A stretch of 64,000 nucleotides of DNA from Vibrionaceae bacterium (GCA_018222805.1 JAAEZQ010000011.1:48451-112450); one strand, 5' to 3'. Positions 8,552 to 18,795 are shown, counted from the first letter of the stretch. Translations and numbers: made by a program. Notes: a model not told the origin generated them from the letters alone.

Positions 8552-9694
8552 TCAGTTATTTAGGCTATTTAAAACCCCCGCCCCAACAAAAAACACTATC
8601 ATCCACAGCACTGAAACATTCAACTTCTTAAGTAAATAGAAGCCAGTAATAACTAGAGCAATATCTATTGGTGCTGCGACGGCACTGGTAAATACGGGGT
8701 GGTACAGTGCTGCTAATAGCAGGCCAACAACGGCAGCATTTACCCCACTTACTGCGCCGGAAATCGCTGGTTTCGCCGCCAGTTGTTGCCAGTTTTTTAA
8801 TATGCCAAGTAATAATAAGAAGCCTGGTAGGAAGATAGCCAGTGTAGCAACTAATGCGCCAAGCACGGGTGTATCCGATAGTTGGTACCCAATATACGTA
8901 GCGAAAGTAAACATAGGGCCCGGTACTGCTTGTGCAGCGGCGTAACCCGTTAAAAATGCGTCTTGGCTGAGTTGGTCGCCAAGGATATTTTCCAACAGGG
9001 GAAGGACCACATGGCCACCGCCGAATACCAAACTCCCTGCTTGGAAGAAGTCGTTAAACAAACCTAACATCGGTACTGTATAGGCAATAAGGGGTAACCC
9101 TAAAAGCAGCACGGCAAAGATCACCAAGGGTGTGAAGCTTGGTTTAAATGGTTCTTTTGGTACATCAGAGCTTGTTTTTAAGTAGCGTACGCCGATCACA
9201 CCAGCGATAAGTAACACCAGCATCTGAGTAGTGACGCCCGGCACGAGCAAAAGGGCGATAGCTGTTGCGACACATAACCCAGCCGTAAGCTTAGTTTGGC
9301 AAAAGTTCCTGTACATTCCCCATGTTGCATCAGCCACAACCACAACGGCCATCAACTTTAAGCCGTGTACGATGTTTTGAAATAAAGCCGTATCGGTGAC
9401 TTGGCTACTCACCATGGCTAATACCAGCATGATAAGTAACGAAGGTAGAGTAAAGCCAACGAATGCCGCGCATGCACCACCTAAACCGCCACGTTTATAT
9501 CCCAATGCAAATCCCACCTGACTAGAGCCAGGGCCGGGTAAGAACTGGCTCAATGCCACTATTTGGGCGTATTCGCTGTCATCCAGCCATTTGAGCTTTT
9601 CAACGAAAGTTTGGCGAAAATAGCCAATATGAGCAGCCGGGCCACCGAAGCTGACCCAACCGAGCCAGAAGAACGTTTTAAAAATGGTGAACAT
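8552..9694 (-). CDS. chrA: Chromate transporter family protein (ChrA, CHR superfamily)
   Basis: At 380 residues this is a two-domain CHR protein made of two homologous halves. The first half has FFWLGWVSFGGPAAHIGYFRQ and LSQFLPGPGSSQVGFALGY. The second repeats the pattern as AGSLVFGGGHVVLPLLE and AAAQAVPGPMFTFATYIGY. FGGP/FGGGH and PGP motifs in both halves are diagnostic. Family members export chromate from the cytoplasm by a proton-coupled route, though many marine homologues have no tested chromate phenotype. It is divergently placed 58 bases from a LysR regulator that probably controls it. Naming rests on family membership; the physiological substrate may be another oxyanion. Confidence 0.85.
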   Translation of the reverse strand: MFTIFKTFFWLGWVSFGGPAAHIGYFRQTFVEKLKWLDDSEYAQIVALSQFLPGPGSSQVGFALGYKRGGLGGACAAFVGFTLPSLLIMLVLAMVSSQVTDTALFQNIVHGLKLMAVVVVADATWGMYRNFCQTKLTAGLCVATAIALLLVPGVTTQMLVLLIAGVIGVRYLKTSSDVPKEPFKPSFTPLVIFAVLLLGLPLIAYTVPMLGLFNDFFQAGSLVFGGGHVVLPLLENILGDQLSQDAFLTGYAAAQAVPGPMFTFATYIGYQLSDTPVLGALVATLAIFLPGFLLLLGILKNWQQLAAKPAISGAVSGVNAAVVGLLLAALYHPVFTSAVAAPIDIALVITGFYLLKKLNVSVLWMIVFFVGAGVLNSLNN

Positions 9695-9752
9695 GTTGAG
9701 CCTGTTTATCTGAATAGAATTTTTATGTTGATAATTTATCGAGTGGTTTAAA

Positions 9753-10727
9753 ATGACTCAAATTGATAATCTGAATTTAATCTATGAATCAAATGGGACT
9801 GATATTCAAGTGAAAGACGACGTTCAATGGCGAAATATCGACCTTAATCTGTTGGTGACATTTTCTTACTTATATCGCTATCGGAGCGTGAGTTTAGCGG
9901 CTGAAAATAGCTATGTTAGCCAATCCGCGATGAGCCATAGTTTATCTCGTTTACGGTTAGTTTTTGATGATCCTCTATTTGAGCGTAAAGGTCACAAAAT
10001 GGAGCCTACTGAGCATGCACATAGTATCGCTCCAATCATACATAATCTGTTGGATGTCATAACAAAAGAGTTACTGACTAAGTCAGAGTTTCAACCGGAG
10101 AGTTACTCGGGTGTGTGTCGCATTGGTTTAACTGATTACGCGGAATTCATTTTTGCGCCAGTCATCTATGATGAAATTCACAGGCAAGCACCTGACGCGA
10201 AAATCAGCTTTATTAATGTTGACCGAAGTAATTACATGCAACGAACTGAGCGGGAAAAGTTGGATCTTGTGATTGGCAGCATACCTGCTCCTGAAGAGGA
10301 TTTCTCTAGCCAGTACCTCTATACAGAGAAACACGTTTGTTTGTGTGACAAGCAGGTGTTGAATGGTAAGGCTGCGTTATCTATCCAAGCTTTTGCCAAT
10401 ATTAAGCAAGCGTTAGTCAGCCCTGATGGAAGTTTAAAGACACAAGTTGACCAGAAGCTCGCAGAGCATGGTTTGAACCGTCAGGTAACAGTTGCTTCAC
10501 GTAACTTTCTTACTATTCGTCATTTACTTAAACAGCGTGACCTCATCGCGATTGTGCCGGAAAAAATGGCGCTGGCTGAAGGCTTTTTGGATGACTTAGT
10601 CACGGTTCAACCACCTGTAGCAGTGGAAGACTTTGATATTTCTATGTTGTGGCATACCTGTCGCGCAAATGATGAGAAAGGTATCTGGTTGAGAAAAGTG
10701 GTCGCAGAAACGATCACTTCTCAGTGA
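9753..10727 (+). CDS. LysR-family transcriptional regulator beside chrA
   Basis: This 324-residue LTTR has its winged HTH displaced to about residues 28-88 (IDLNLLVTFSYLYRYRSVSLAAENSYVSQSAMSHSLSRLR is the core helix-turn-helix), followed by the GHKMEPTEHA linker and a periplasmic-binding-like effector domain. The roughly 27-residue N-terminal extension and the NLLVTF/DPLFER features resemble the NodD/LeuO branch. It diverges from the chromate-transporter gene across a 58-base intergenic region, the classic layout for a regulator controlling its neighbour. It converges on the ebgR-like gene, leaving 31 bases. Effector is unknown. Confidence 0.85.
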   Translation: MTQIDNLNLIYESNGTDIQVKDDVQWRNIDLNLLVTFSYLYRYRSVSLAAENSYVSQSAMSHSLSRLRLVFDDPLFERKGHKMEPTEHAHSIAPIIHNLLDVITKELLTKSEFQPESYSGVCRIGLTDYAEFIFAPVIYDEIHRQAPDAKISFINVDRSNYMQRTEREKLDLVIGSIPAPEEDFSSQYLYTEKHVCLCDKQVLNGKAALSIQAFANIKQALVSPDGSLKTQVDQKLAEHGLNRQVTVASRNFLTIRHLLKQRDLIAIVPEKMALAEGFLDDLVTVQPPVAVEDFDISMLWHTCRANDEKGIWLRKVVAETITSQ

Positions 10728-10748
10728 TAAATTGTAATGTTATTATTT

Positions 10749-11754
<1,006 letters not shown>

Positions 11755-11782
11755 CTAGTTCCGTAGGTGTAACGTGCCATAT

Positions 11783-11807
11783 TAGTGAGAAAGTCATAAT
11801 CTCACTA
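11783..11807. promoter_or_regulatory. Inverted repeat upstream of ebgR-like gene
   Basis: TAGTGAGA at 11783-11790 is repeated inverted as TCTCACTA at 11800-11807 with 9 bases between. It lies 32 bases before the start codon of the LacI-family gene. It could be an autoregulatory operator or a leader hairpin; it does not resemble the CG-centred gal operators. Confidence 0.35.
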
Positions 11808-11952
11808 TTGTAAACAGGTAGTTATGGCGGCACAAATCTTTGGCGAAACCTTTAGATGAATGCTTCCCTTGACGACATCAGCATCGAGAGTATCACTTAT
11901 GATGTTTCAGACACGCCACTCTTTTAATAAAAGCGCTCAATTATGCAATTTT

Positions 11953-11968
11953 GTGGAAACGTTTACAC
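11953..11968. promoter_or_regulatory. GalR operator upstream of galE
   Basis: GTGGAAACGTTTACAC is a near-perfect LacI/GalR-type palindrome centred between 11960 and 11961, and fits the E. coli gal operator consensus (GTGKAANCGNTTNCAC) at every fixed position. It lies 155 bases before the galE start, in the divergent interval between the ebgR-like gene and galETKM, where the gal promoter must be. The rest of this roughly 370-base interval holds the ebgR-side inverted repeat and an unassigned galE leader. Confidence 0.75.
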
Positions 11969-12123
11969 TATTTGAGGTTGATCACGGATCTGGATCGGTA
12001 TTGGTTGCTAGACTTTTAGCCAGTTAAGAAATCTGTGTCTCCACTCGGGAGGCAATCAAATAGGCTCAGTGGCTTCCGAAGAAGAGAGTGCATAGTTAGG
12101 CTGCAACAGTGGAGAAGCAAAAA

Positions 12124-13143
12124 GTGAAAGTTCTTGTCACAGGCGGTATGGGTTACATCGGCAGTCACACGTGTGTCCAGATGATTGAAGCGGGTATGGA
12201 GCCAATCATTATTGATAACTTGTGCAATGCCAAAGTCGAAGTTTTAAGTCGCATTGAAGCGTTAACTGGGAAACAACCTGATTTTTATCAAGGTGATATA
12301 CGTGATGAAGATTTCTTGGATTCGGTATTTGCTAAGCACGATATCCAAGCGGTTATCCACTTTGCAGGTTTAAAAGCGGTGGGTGAGTCGGTTGTTAAGC
12401 CATTGGAATATTACGACAACAACGTGAATGGCTCACTAGTATTAGCGCGTAGCATGCGTAAAGCGGGCGTGAAAAGTGTTGTTTTTAGCTCCTCTGCAAC
12501 CGTATACGGTGATCCGGAAGTTGTGCCGATTACTGAAGATTCACCAACTGGCGCAACTACTAACCCGTATGGCCGTAGTAAATACATGGTGGAAGAGTGC
12601 TTGAGTGACCTATTCCATGCTGAAGAAGATTGGAGTATCACTTTGCTACGCTACTTCAATCCGGTCGGTGCCCACCCGTCAGGTACCATGGGTGAAGATC
12701 CACAAGGGATTCCAAATAACCTGATGCCGTTTATCGCGCAAGTTGCAGTTGGTCGTCGTGAAAAACTGTCTGTTTTTGGTAACGATTACCCAACTCCGGA
12801 TGGAACGGGAGTTCGCGATTACATCCACGTGATGGACTTAGCAAATGGACACATTGCTGCACTCAAAGCCGTGGGCGAAAAATCAGGATTACACATTTAT
12901 AACCTTGGAACAGGTAGAGGCTCAAGCGTTCTTGAAATGGCAGAAGCATTTGGTGTGGCTTGCGGTAAGCCAGTCCCTTATGAACTCTGTCCACGCAGGC
13001 CAGGTGATATTGCTGAGTGCTGGGCGAGTACTGAAAAAGCAGAGCGTGAACTTGGCTGGAAGGCAATGCGCAGTGTCGCGGAAATGACGGCGGATACGTG
13101 GAAGTGGCAATCAAATAACCCTCAAGGTTATTCCCCTAAGTAA
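12124..13143 (+). CDS. galE: UDP-glucose 4-epimerase
   Basis: GalE interconverts UDP-galactose and UDP-glucose in the Leloir pathway and supplies UDP-galactose for surface polysaccharide. The GTG at 12124 is chosen because GGAG lies 9 bases upstream and the product begins MKVLVTGGMGYIGSH like E. coli GalE, giving 339 residues against 338. A GTG at 12109 in the same frame has no ribosome site. The Rossmann TGGMGYIGSH binds NAD, and FSSSATVYG with the YGRSK pair (Tyr-x3-Lys) is the SDR catalytic signature. It is the first gene of galETKM, 76 bases before galT. Confidence 0.95.
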   Translation: MKVLVTGGMGYIGSHTCVQMIEAGMEPIIIDNLCNAKVEVLSRIEALTGKQPDFYQGDIRDEDFLDSVFAKHDIQAVIHFAGLKAVGESVVKPLEYYDNNVNGSLVLARSMRKAGVKSVVFSSSATVYGDPEVVPITEDSPTGATTNPYGRSKYMVEECLSDLFHAEEDWSITLLRYFNPVGAHPSGTMGEDPQGIPNNLMPFIAQVAVGRREKLSVFGNDYPTPDGTGVRDYIHVMDLANGHIAALKAVGEKSGLHIYNLGTGRGSSVLEMAEAFGVACGKPVPYELCPRRPGDIAECWASTEKAERELGWKAMRSVAEMTADTWKWQSNNPQGYSPK

Positions 13144-13219
13144 TGGAAGATGAACTGCTGCTCCAATTTCATCGGGATATGCAGTTAAAAAACGAATTTT
13201 TGATAGTTGAGTAAGTAAG

Positions 13220-14272
13220 ATGTCGAATGTTGAATTTAACCCTGTGGATCACCCACACCGTCGTTATAACCCGCTAACAGGGCAATGGATTTTGGTCTCC
13301 CCACACCGGGCAAAGCGTCCATGGAGTGGTGCCGATGAAAAACCGGCAATGGATGAGTTGCCGAGTTACGACGCTAAATGCTTCCTGTGTCCGACTAATG
13401 AACGTATTTCGGGTGACATAAACCCAGACTACCAAGGCACTTATGTGTTCAAAAACGATTTTGCCGCTCTGATAGTAGATTCTCCAGATGCGCCTGAATC
13501 GGATAACCCACTATTCAAAACTCAGGGTGTACGTGGATTGAGCCGAGTGATCTGCTTCTCGCCAGATCACAGCAAAACGCTACCAGAATTACCAGTGGCT
13601 AAAATTCGCGGCGTGATTGATACCTGGGATGAGCAGATCGAAGAGTTAGGTAAAGATTTTATCTGGGTTCAAGCATTTGAAAACAAGGGTGAGACCATGG
13701 GTTGTTCTCAGCCTCACCCACACGGTCAAATTTGGGCGAACAGCTTTTTACCCAATGAAATCGAGCGTAAAGAGAAAAACCTAAAAGCGTATTACCGAGA
13801 TAATGGCAGCAACCTGCTGGTGGATTACGTTCAAGCGGAGCTAAAAGACGGCTCAAGAATTGTGGTTGAAACGGAGCATTGGGTCGCAGTCGTTCCTTAT
13901 TGGGCGGCATGGCCATTCGAAACCATGTTGCTACCAAAAACACACATTCGTCGCATGAGTGAATTAAACGATCAACAGCGAGATGATCTCGCAATGGCAA
14001 TCAAAAAGTTGACCAGTCGTTACGATAACCTGTTTAAGTGCTCTTTTCCTTACTCGATGGGTTGGCATTACGCGCCTTTCTTCGAAGAAGGAACAGACAT
14101 TGACCATTGGCAACTGCATGCATTGTTTTACCCGCCACTATTACGCAGTGCAGCAATTCGTAAATTCATGGTGGGGTACGAAATGCTGGCAGAAAACCAA
14201 CGAGATTTAACGGCAGAGCAGGCAGCGCAGCGTCTGCGTGATTTAAGCGATGTGCACTACAAAGATCTGTGA
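13220..14272 (+). CDS. galT: Galactose-1-phosphate uridylyltransferase
   Basis: GalT exchanges UMP between UDP-glucose and galactose-1-phosphate. The protein has 350 residues. The HIT-superfamily active site HPHGQIW spans residues 166-172, with His168 corresponding to the uridylylated nucleophile (His166 of E. coli). [13 protein letters not shown] near residue 55 supplies metal ligands, and a second HxH-containing region ([12 protein letters not shown]) is present near 296-307. It starts [21 protein letters not shown] as in other proteobacteria. It is co-directional with galE and galK; a strong hairpin follows the stop codon. Confidence 0.96.
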   Translation: MSNVEFNPVDHPHRRYNPLTGQWILVSPHRAKRPWSGADEKPAMDELPSYDAKCFLCPTNERISGDINPDYQGTYVFKNDFAALIVDSPDAPESDNPLFKTQGVRGLSRVICFSPDHSKTLPELPVAKIRGVIDTWDEQIEELGKDFIWVQAFENKGETMGCSQPHPHGQIWANSFLPNEIERKEKNLKAYYRDNGSNLLVDYVQAELKDGSRIVVETEHWVAVVPYWAAWPFETMLLPKTHIRRMSELNDQQRDDLAMAIKKLTSRYDNLFKCSFPYSMGWHYAPFFEEGTDIDHWQLHALFYPPLLRSAAIRKFMVGYEMLAENQRDLTAEQAAQRLRDLSDVHYKDL

Positions 14273-14277
14273 TTTCT

Positions 14278-14300
14278 TAGGGGCTAGGTCCTAGCCCCTA
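14278..14300. repeat. Perfect hairpin between galT and galK
   Basis: TAGGGGCTAGG (14278-14288) and CCTAGCCCCTA (14290-14300) form an 11-base perfect inverted repeat with one base between, starting 6 bases after the galT stop. It is followed by A-runs, not T-runs, so it is not a rightward terminator. It may protect the galET mRNA end or partly insulate galK. Its core word CTAGGTCCTAG recurs at 49579-49589. Confidence 0.65.
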
Positions 14301-14388
14301 AAAACAGAAAATCAAATAAATGGTTCACGAGCGCAAAAGAATAAAGTATTCGGGAATCCAAATAACAATTTTAAGCTGAGATTTTACA

Positions 14389-15549
14389 ATGTCTGATCTA
14401 ATCCAAAACGTGAAAGCATCCTTTGAGCAAGTATTGGGCTATGCACCAAGTCATATCATCCAAGCGCCGGGCCGTGTCAATCTGATTGGTGAACATACAG
14501 ACTACAATGACGGTTTTGTCCTGCCATGTGCGATTAACTACCAGACTGTAGTTGCTGCTGCAAAGCGCGACGACAATCTAGTACGTGTGGTGTCCGTTGA
14601 TTACGGCAATGCGTTGGATGAGTTCGATATCAGTCAGGAAATCACTTTCCAAGCAGATAAAATGTGGGCGAACTACATTCGTGGCGTTGTAAAGTGCATG
14701 CTTGCACGTGGTTACCAGTTTAGCGGAGCTGATATTTCAGTCAGTGGTAATGTGCCGCAAGGCGCGGGTTTAAGTTCGTCTGCTGCTCTTGAAGTGGTCA
14801 TTGGTCAAACGTTTAAAGTGCTATTCAATCTAGAAATCAGCCAAGCTGAAGTTGCATTAAATGGTCAGCAAGCAGAGAACGAGTTTGTTGGTTGCAATTG
14901 CGGCATCATGGATCAAATGATTTCCTCTGAAGGACGTGAAAACCACGCAATGCTATTGGATTGCCGCAGCCTAGAAACAGAGTCGGTATCAATGCCAGAA
15001 GATATGGCGGTAGTGATCATCAACTCGAATAAAAAACGTGGTTTGGTTGACAGTGAATACAACATGCGTCGCCAACAGTGTGAAGAAGCGGCACGTATCT
15101 TTGGTGTTAAAGCCCTACGTGATGTGAGCATTGAACAGTTTAACGAAAAAGTCTCAGAACTAGATGAAATGGTGGCCAAACGTGCGCGTCACGTTATTAC
15201 TGAGAATGACCGAACGATTGAAGCCGCAAAAGCGCTGCGCGCTCATGATATGAAGCGAATGGGTGAATTGATGGCGGAGTCGCATGCTTCGATGCGTGAT
15301 GATTTCGAAATTACAGTGAAAGAGATCGATACCCTAGTTGATATGGTCAAAGATGTGATTGGCGATCAGGGTGGTGTTCGTATGACAGGCGGCGGCTTCG
15401 GTGGCTGTATCGTGGCGTTGGTTCCACCAACATTGGTTAATGACGTAAAAGCAACGGTTGAAGCGAAGTATGAGGCGGAAACGGGCCTTAAAGAGTCGAT
15501 CTACGTTTGCCAAGCAAAACAAGGCGCGGGTCTGGTTGATGTTCTTTAG
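14389..15549 (+). CDS. galK: Galactokinase
   Basis: GalK phosphorylates galactose at C1 with ATP. It is a GHMP kinase of 386 residues. The galactokinase signature [15 protein letters not shown] occupies residues 28-42, the ATP-binding GHMP motif GAGLSSSAA is at about 125-133, the catalytic-base region CGIMDQMIS is near 180, and a C-terminal [12 protein letters not shown] closes the nucleotide site. It lies third in galETKM, 116 bases after galT and 9 bases before galM. Confidence 0.96.
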   Translation: MSDLIQNVKASFEQVLGYAPSHIIQAPGRVNLIGEHTDYNDGFVLPCAINYQTVVAAAKRDDNLVRVVSVDYGNALDEFDISQEITFQADKMWANYIRGVVKCMLARGYQFSGADISVSGNVPQGAGLSSSAALEVVIGQTFKVLFNLEISQAEVALNGQQAENEFVGCNCGIMDQMISSEGRENHAMLLDCRSLETESVSMPEDMAVVIINSNKKRGLVDSEYNMRRQQCEEAARIFGVKALRDVSIEQFNEKVSELDEMVAKRARHVITENDRTIEAAKALRAHDMKRMGELMAESHASMRDDFEITVKEIDTLVDMVKDVIGDQGGVRMTGGGFGGCIVALVPPTLVNDVKATVEAKYEAETGLKESIYVCQAKQGAGLVDVL

Positions 15550-15558
15550 GGGAAAGTG

Positions 15559-16623
15559 ATGACAAAATACTTTGAACAGCTAGAACAGGCGATGGCCCAA
15601 ACTCCATCGTTTGATGATAAGCCTGCAACGTTGTTTCTCCTGACCAATGCCGACGGTATGACAGTAACGTTGATGGACATTGGTGCCACTTGGCTGAGCT
15701 GCACGCTTCCGGTAAATGGTGAGCACCGCGAAGTGTTGTTGCGCTCGCCAAACATGACAGAACACATGAGGCAAGATGCGTATTTTGGTGCCATTGTTGG
15801 GCGGTTTGCCAATCGTATTGCAAATGGTCAGTTTGAGATTGATGGTAAGCGTTATCAGTTAGACATTAATAATGGTGAAAACGCATTACACGGCGGTCGG
15901 GAAGGTTTTGATAAAAGACGTTGGTCCGTCGCTGAGCATGATTCTCAATATGTAGCGTTCATGTTGCGTTCTAAAGATGGTGATCAAGGTTACCCTGGCA
16001 ATCTTGAGGTAAAAGTCACTTACAAGCTAACAGACAACAACGAGCTGTTGATTGCTTACGAAGCTAAGACGGATAAAGATTGTCCGGTGAATTTAACCAA
16101 TCACGCTTACTTTAATTTAGCTGGTGAAGGCTGTGGGGTTAACGGATTGGAACACGCTTTACAGCTTAATGCGAGACATTACTTGCCAACTAATGAAGGA
16201 CTGATTCCAACTGGTGAGCAAAAGTCTGTTGCAGGGACTAGTTTTGATTTCACCAAGCCTAAGTTAATAGGCCGAGACTTTCTTGCAGAGCAAGATCAGA
16301 AAACCGCAGGTGGTTATGATCACGCCTTTGTGTTCAAGCCTGAAGTGAACGATGGTGTATCTGCCGCTGCGGTTCTGATAGCTCCGAAAGGAGATGTGGT
16401 AATGACAGTAAAAACCACCAAACCGGCGATTCAGTTTTATTCGGGAAACTTCTTAGCTGGTATACCTGGCGCAAGCAAAATCTACGAGTTATACGATGGC
16501 CTTGCTTTGGAAACGCAGTATTTTCCAGATGGGCCAAATAAATCAGAATGGGGGTTCAACAATGGGGTGTTGAGCGCTGGAGGGGGCTATCAGCACCAAA
16601 CTGTTTATCAGTTTGAATTTTAG
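15559..16623 (+). CDS. galM: Aldose 1-epimerase (mutarotase)
   Basis: GalM converts beta- to alpha-galactose so that galactokinase can act. The 354-residue protein shows the beta-sandwich family motifs: GRFANRIANGQFEIDGKRY, NNGENALHGG, the catalytic-His region NLTNHAYFNL, and a C-terminal GLALETQYFPDGPN carrying the catalytic Glu. The ATG at 15559 is favoured over the GTG three bases earlier because AGGGG at 15548-15552 is then well spaced. It is the last gene of the operon. A GalR-operator-like palindrome begins 10 bases after its stop. Confidence 0.94.
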   Translation: MTKYFEQLEQAMAQTPSFDDKPATLFLLTNADGMTVTLMDIGATWLSCTLPVNGEHREVLLRSPNMTEHMRQDAYFGAIVGRFANRIANGQFEIDGKRYQLDINNGENALHGGREGFDKRRWSVAEHDSQYVAFMLRSKDGDQGYPGNLEVKVTYKLTDNNELLIAYEAKTDKDCPVNLTNHAYFNLAGEGCGVNGLEHALQLNARHYLPTNEGLIPTGEQKSVAGTSFDFTKPKLIGRDFLAEQDQKTAGGYDHAFVFKPEVNDGVSAAAVLIAPKGDVVMTVKTTKPAIQFYSGNFLAGIPGASKIYELYDGLALETQYFPDGPNKSEWGFNNGVLSAGGGYQHQTVYQFEF

Positions 16624-16632
16624 ATAACGATT

Positions 16633-16648
16633 TTGGTAGCGGTTACCA
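16633..16648. promoter_or_regulatory. GalR operator candidate downstream of galM
   Basis: TTGGTAGCGGTTACCA is centred between 16640 and 16641 and matches the E. coli internal gal operator O-I (GTGGTAGCGGTTACAT) at 13 of 16 positions, including the whole GGTAGCGGTTAC core. It sits between the convergent ends of galM and galR, far from the galE promoter. It is a good candidate for an auxiliary GalR site that pairs with the 11953 operator by looping. Confidence 0.55.
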
Positions 16649-16784
16649 GCTTAACTAAGTAGTGGTTCATTGTCGTCGGTAACGAGATGAACAGTCACTT
16701 ACCTAGGCTGGTAATATGCCCACCGTTTTTCATACAGAAACCTGTCATGGTTCCAGCCAAGTGCGGTCAACTCTTATTGAGCAG

Positions 16785-17783
16785 TTATACTTTCGCCACA
16801 GAATCTCGGCGTACTAAAGTAGGACTAAAAATTATCGTCTCATCTTCTACTTTTTCATCACGAGAAAGGGTTAATGCTAAACGAGTAGCGCGTTCTGCCA
16901 TCATCTCAATAGGATAACGAATTGTGGTTAAGCTTGGATGGACAAAGCGGGCAATTAATCCGTCATCAAACCCCACCATAGAGACTTGTTGTGGAACCTC
17001 AATGCCGTTGTGATCCAACGTCGCTAAAGCGCCAGCGGCCATGTAGTCGTTATAGGCGACAACCCCCGTTATTTCGAGAGACTTAGTCAACAGGTTGGTC
17101 ATTGCCACTTCACCACCATCACTGTTTGGCTCACCATATTCGACATAGCTTTTTGATAGTTCAATACCATGTTCTTTGAGTGCCGCCCGATAACCTTGCA
17201 GACGTTCGTCAGTATCTTCGATATCGTGAGAAGAGGCGATACAGGCTATTTTGCGATGCCCGTGACGAATCAAATATTCAGTGGCTAAGAACGCGCCTTT
17301 GCGATTATCGAGTGAAATACAGCGATCGGCCAGTTCGGGAATATGTCGGTTGATTAATACCAACCCTTTGACTTCTTTGGCGTAGGCGATCAGTTCCTCG
17401 TCAGAGAGGCCTTTGGCGTGAATGACAAGAGCATCACAGCGGCTGTTGACCAATAAATCTAAAGCCCGGCGTTCGTCGTCCGCATTATGGTAACCATTGC
17501 CAATCAGAATGTGTTTACCATTTTCACGCGCTACGTTATCAACTGACTTTACTAACGTACCGAAAAACGGATCGGATACATCACTTACCAGCACGCCAAT
17601 AGTATTGGTGCTCTGACTAACCAGCGCTCGGGCTGCGGCATTGGGGCGATAACCCAATTTACTCATGGCTTGTGTCACCACATCAATGGAATTTTGGCTT
17701 GCCTTTGGTGATTTATTAATCACGCGCGATACAGTGGCGACCGATACGCCGGCTTCTTTTGCAACATCTTTGATGGTTGCCAT
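16785..17783 (-). CDS. galR: Galactose operon repressor
   Basis: GalR is a 332-residue LacI-family repressor. The HTH (IKDVAKEAGVSVATVSRVINKSPKAS, about residues 3-28) is nearly identical to that of E. coli GalR, as are LVSDVSDPFFGTLVKSV, LIGNGYHNADDERRAL, RCDALVIHAKGL, DERLQGYRAAL, GEPNSDGGEVAMTNLL, and FVHPSLTTIRYPIEMMA. Galactose binding in the cleft relieves repression. Unlike E. coli, where galR is remote, it is here directly beside the operon it should control and converges on galM. Confidence 0.93.
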   Translation of the reverse strand: MATIKDVAKEAGVSVATVSRVINKSPKASQNSIDVVTQAMSKLGYRPNAAARALVSQSTNTIGVLVSDVSDPFFGTLVKSVDNVARENGKHILIGNGYHNADDERRALDLLVNSRCDALVIHAKGLSDEELIAYAKEVKGLVLINRHIPELADRCISLDNRKGAFLATEYLIRHGHRKIACIASSHDIEDTDERLQGYRAALKEHGIELSKSYVEYGEPNSDGGEVAMTNLLTKSLEITGVVAYNDYMAAGALATLDHNGIEVPQQVSMVGFDDGLIARFVHPSLTTIRYPIEMMAERATRLALTLSRDEKVEDETIIFSPTLVRRDSVAKV

Positions 17784-17822
17784 ATTTGACCTTTATAGAC
17801 GAGAAACTTGACTGAAAGAACG

Positions 17823-17854
17823 ATACCAATCTAAATAAGTATTTAGATTGGTAT
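17823..17854. repeat. 15-base perfect palindrome upstream of galR
   Basis: ATACCAATCTAAATA (17823-17837) is followed after 2 bases by its exact reverse complement (17840-17854). It lies 40 bases before the galR start, inside its leader. Palindromes of this kind occur as dispersed short repeats in vibrios, so it may be a repeat copy rather than an operator. It has no CG-centred LacI-type core. Confidence 0.6.
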
Positions 17855-17942
17855 TAAACACCCATTGTGTAACCAGTGCAATTTGGCTTTTTATTTATGA
17901 GGTATTGAACGCTTACTTCATGTAAATAATAAAGTTATTTTA

Positions 17943-17958
17943 GTGTAAACGTTATACC
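17943..17958. promoter_or_regulatory. GalR-type operator candidate upstream of galR
   Basis: GTGTAAACGTTATACC has a perfect left half (GTGTAAACG) of the gal operator and a degraded right half; 12 of 16 positions fit. It lies about 160 bases before the galR start codon and could mediate autoregulation. Confidence 0.4.
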
Positions 17959-18057
17959 AATATGAGTGGTAGGTGCTCGACGAATCGTCTTTGTTGCAAT
18001 CGTTCATCACAAGGATGCCAGAGGAGTAAGAAAAGGTTTTTGTTGCTCGCACACAAG

Positions 18058-18609
18058 CTAAGCATGTTGAGCAATCAGTGCATCAATCAACGCATAGTGA
18101 TGTTCTTCAACACCTGCGAGATTGCCGTACTTTGGTTGATGGCGATCATTCTCTTTCGCGTGCTGCCAACCCACGGTATGCATAACAAAGTGCTCAGCAA
18201 AAGCGTGAGAAACTTCAAGGCAGCCAGCCAGAACCGTATCAACGTAGCTCTGCATGATCGGGCTATTGGAGCAGGGTTGTAGTGGCTCATCTTTCACATA
18301 GACCCAAATCGCGTGATCGGGATTAAATGCTTGGTCTGTCTCAATTTGATCGGGGCGAAGCTGAATGCGGTGATAGCCACGTTCGCGGCGATCAAATTCT
18401 GCTAAAGCTTCATCATTGACTTCAAGTAACACACCATTGACCTGTCCTTGGCCTTCGTTAACCACCAGTGGAGACAAGGTGTAAGTGTCATCTATTTTGC
18501 CCCAGTAGCGAACCAATCCGTGAGCGATGACTGGAATCGCTGTTCCGGTTTGTCCTGTCAACTTTCGCGAGGCAGAATTGATCAAGCTGCCATAGCCAAA
18601 TATGTACAT
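18058..18609 (-). CDS. Gamma-glutamylcyclotransferase-like (AIG2/GGCT) protein
   Basis: The 183-residue protein starts MYIFGYGSLINSASR, the YGSL phosphate/substrate loop that defines the GGCT-like superfamily. It continues with VNGVLLEVNDEALAEFDRRERGYHR, where the acidic residue before the RERGY element matches the catalytic glutamate region of the family. Members form 5-oxoproline from gamma-glutamyl compounds or act on related amides. The C-terminal 60 residues are less conserved. It stands alone between galR and nnrS. Specific substrate is not identifiable. Confidence 0.75.
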   Translation of the reverse strand: MYIFGYGSLINSASRKLTGQTGTAIPVIAHGLVRYWGKIDDTYTLSPLVVNEGQGQVNGVLLEVNDEALAEFDRRERGYHRIQLRPDQIETDQAFNPDHAIWVYVKDEPLQPCSNSPIMQSYVDTVLAGCLEVSHAFAEHFVMHTVGWQHAKENDRHQPKYGNLAGVEEHHYALIDALIAQHA

Positions 18610-18710
18610 CTTATTGCGTTCCTGTCTTTATTTCTTTCGGTCACTATTTGCTTTATACCTAACCTTACGCTGAAGCACAAATTTACCCCTAAAGTATAAT
18701 CTTGACCATA

Positions 18711-18733
18711 AACATGTATTTTCAATATATGTT
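18711..18733. promoter_or_regulatory. NsrR-type operator upstream of nnrS
   Basis: An 11-1-11 dyad is present: AACATGTATTT, a central T (18722), then CAATATATGTT. It resembles the gammaproteobacterial NsrR consensus (AANATGTATTT-N-AAATACATNTT) at nearly all positions. A longer imperfect inverted repeat extends to 18705-18739. It lies 63 bases before the nnrS start. Control of nnrS by the nitric-oxide sensor NsrR is known in related bacteria, so the context agrees. Confidence 0.6.
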
Positions 18734-18795
18734 TATGGTAGCATCAATTATGTAGTTGAATTACCCAGCATCGAAACTAGCTTGAGGGCAAAATA

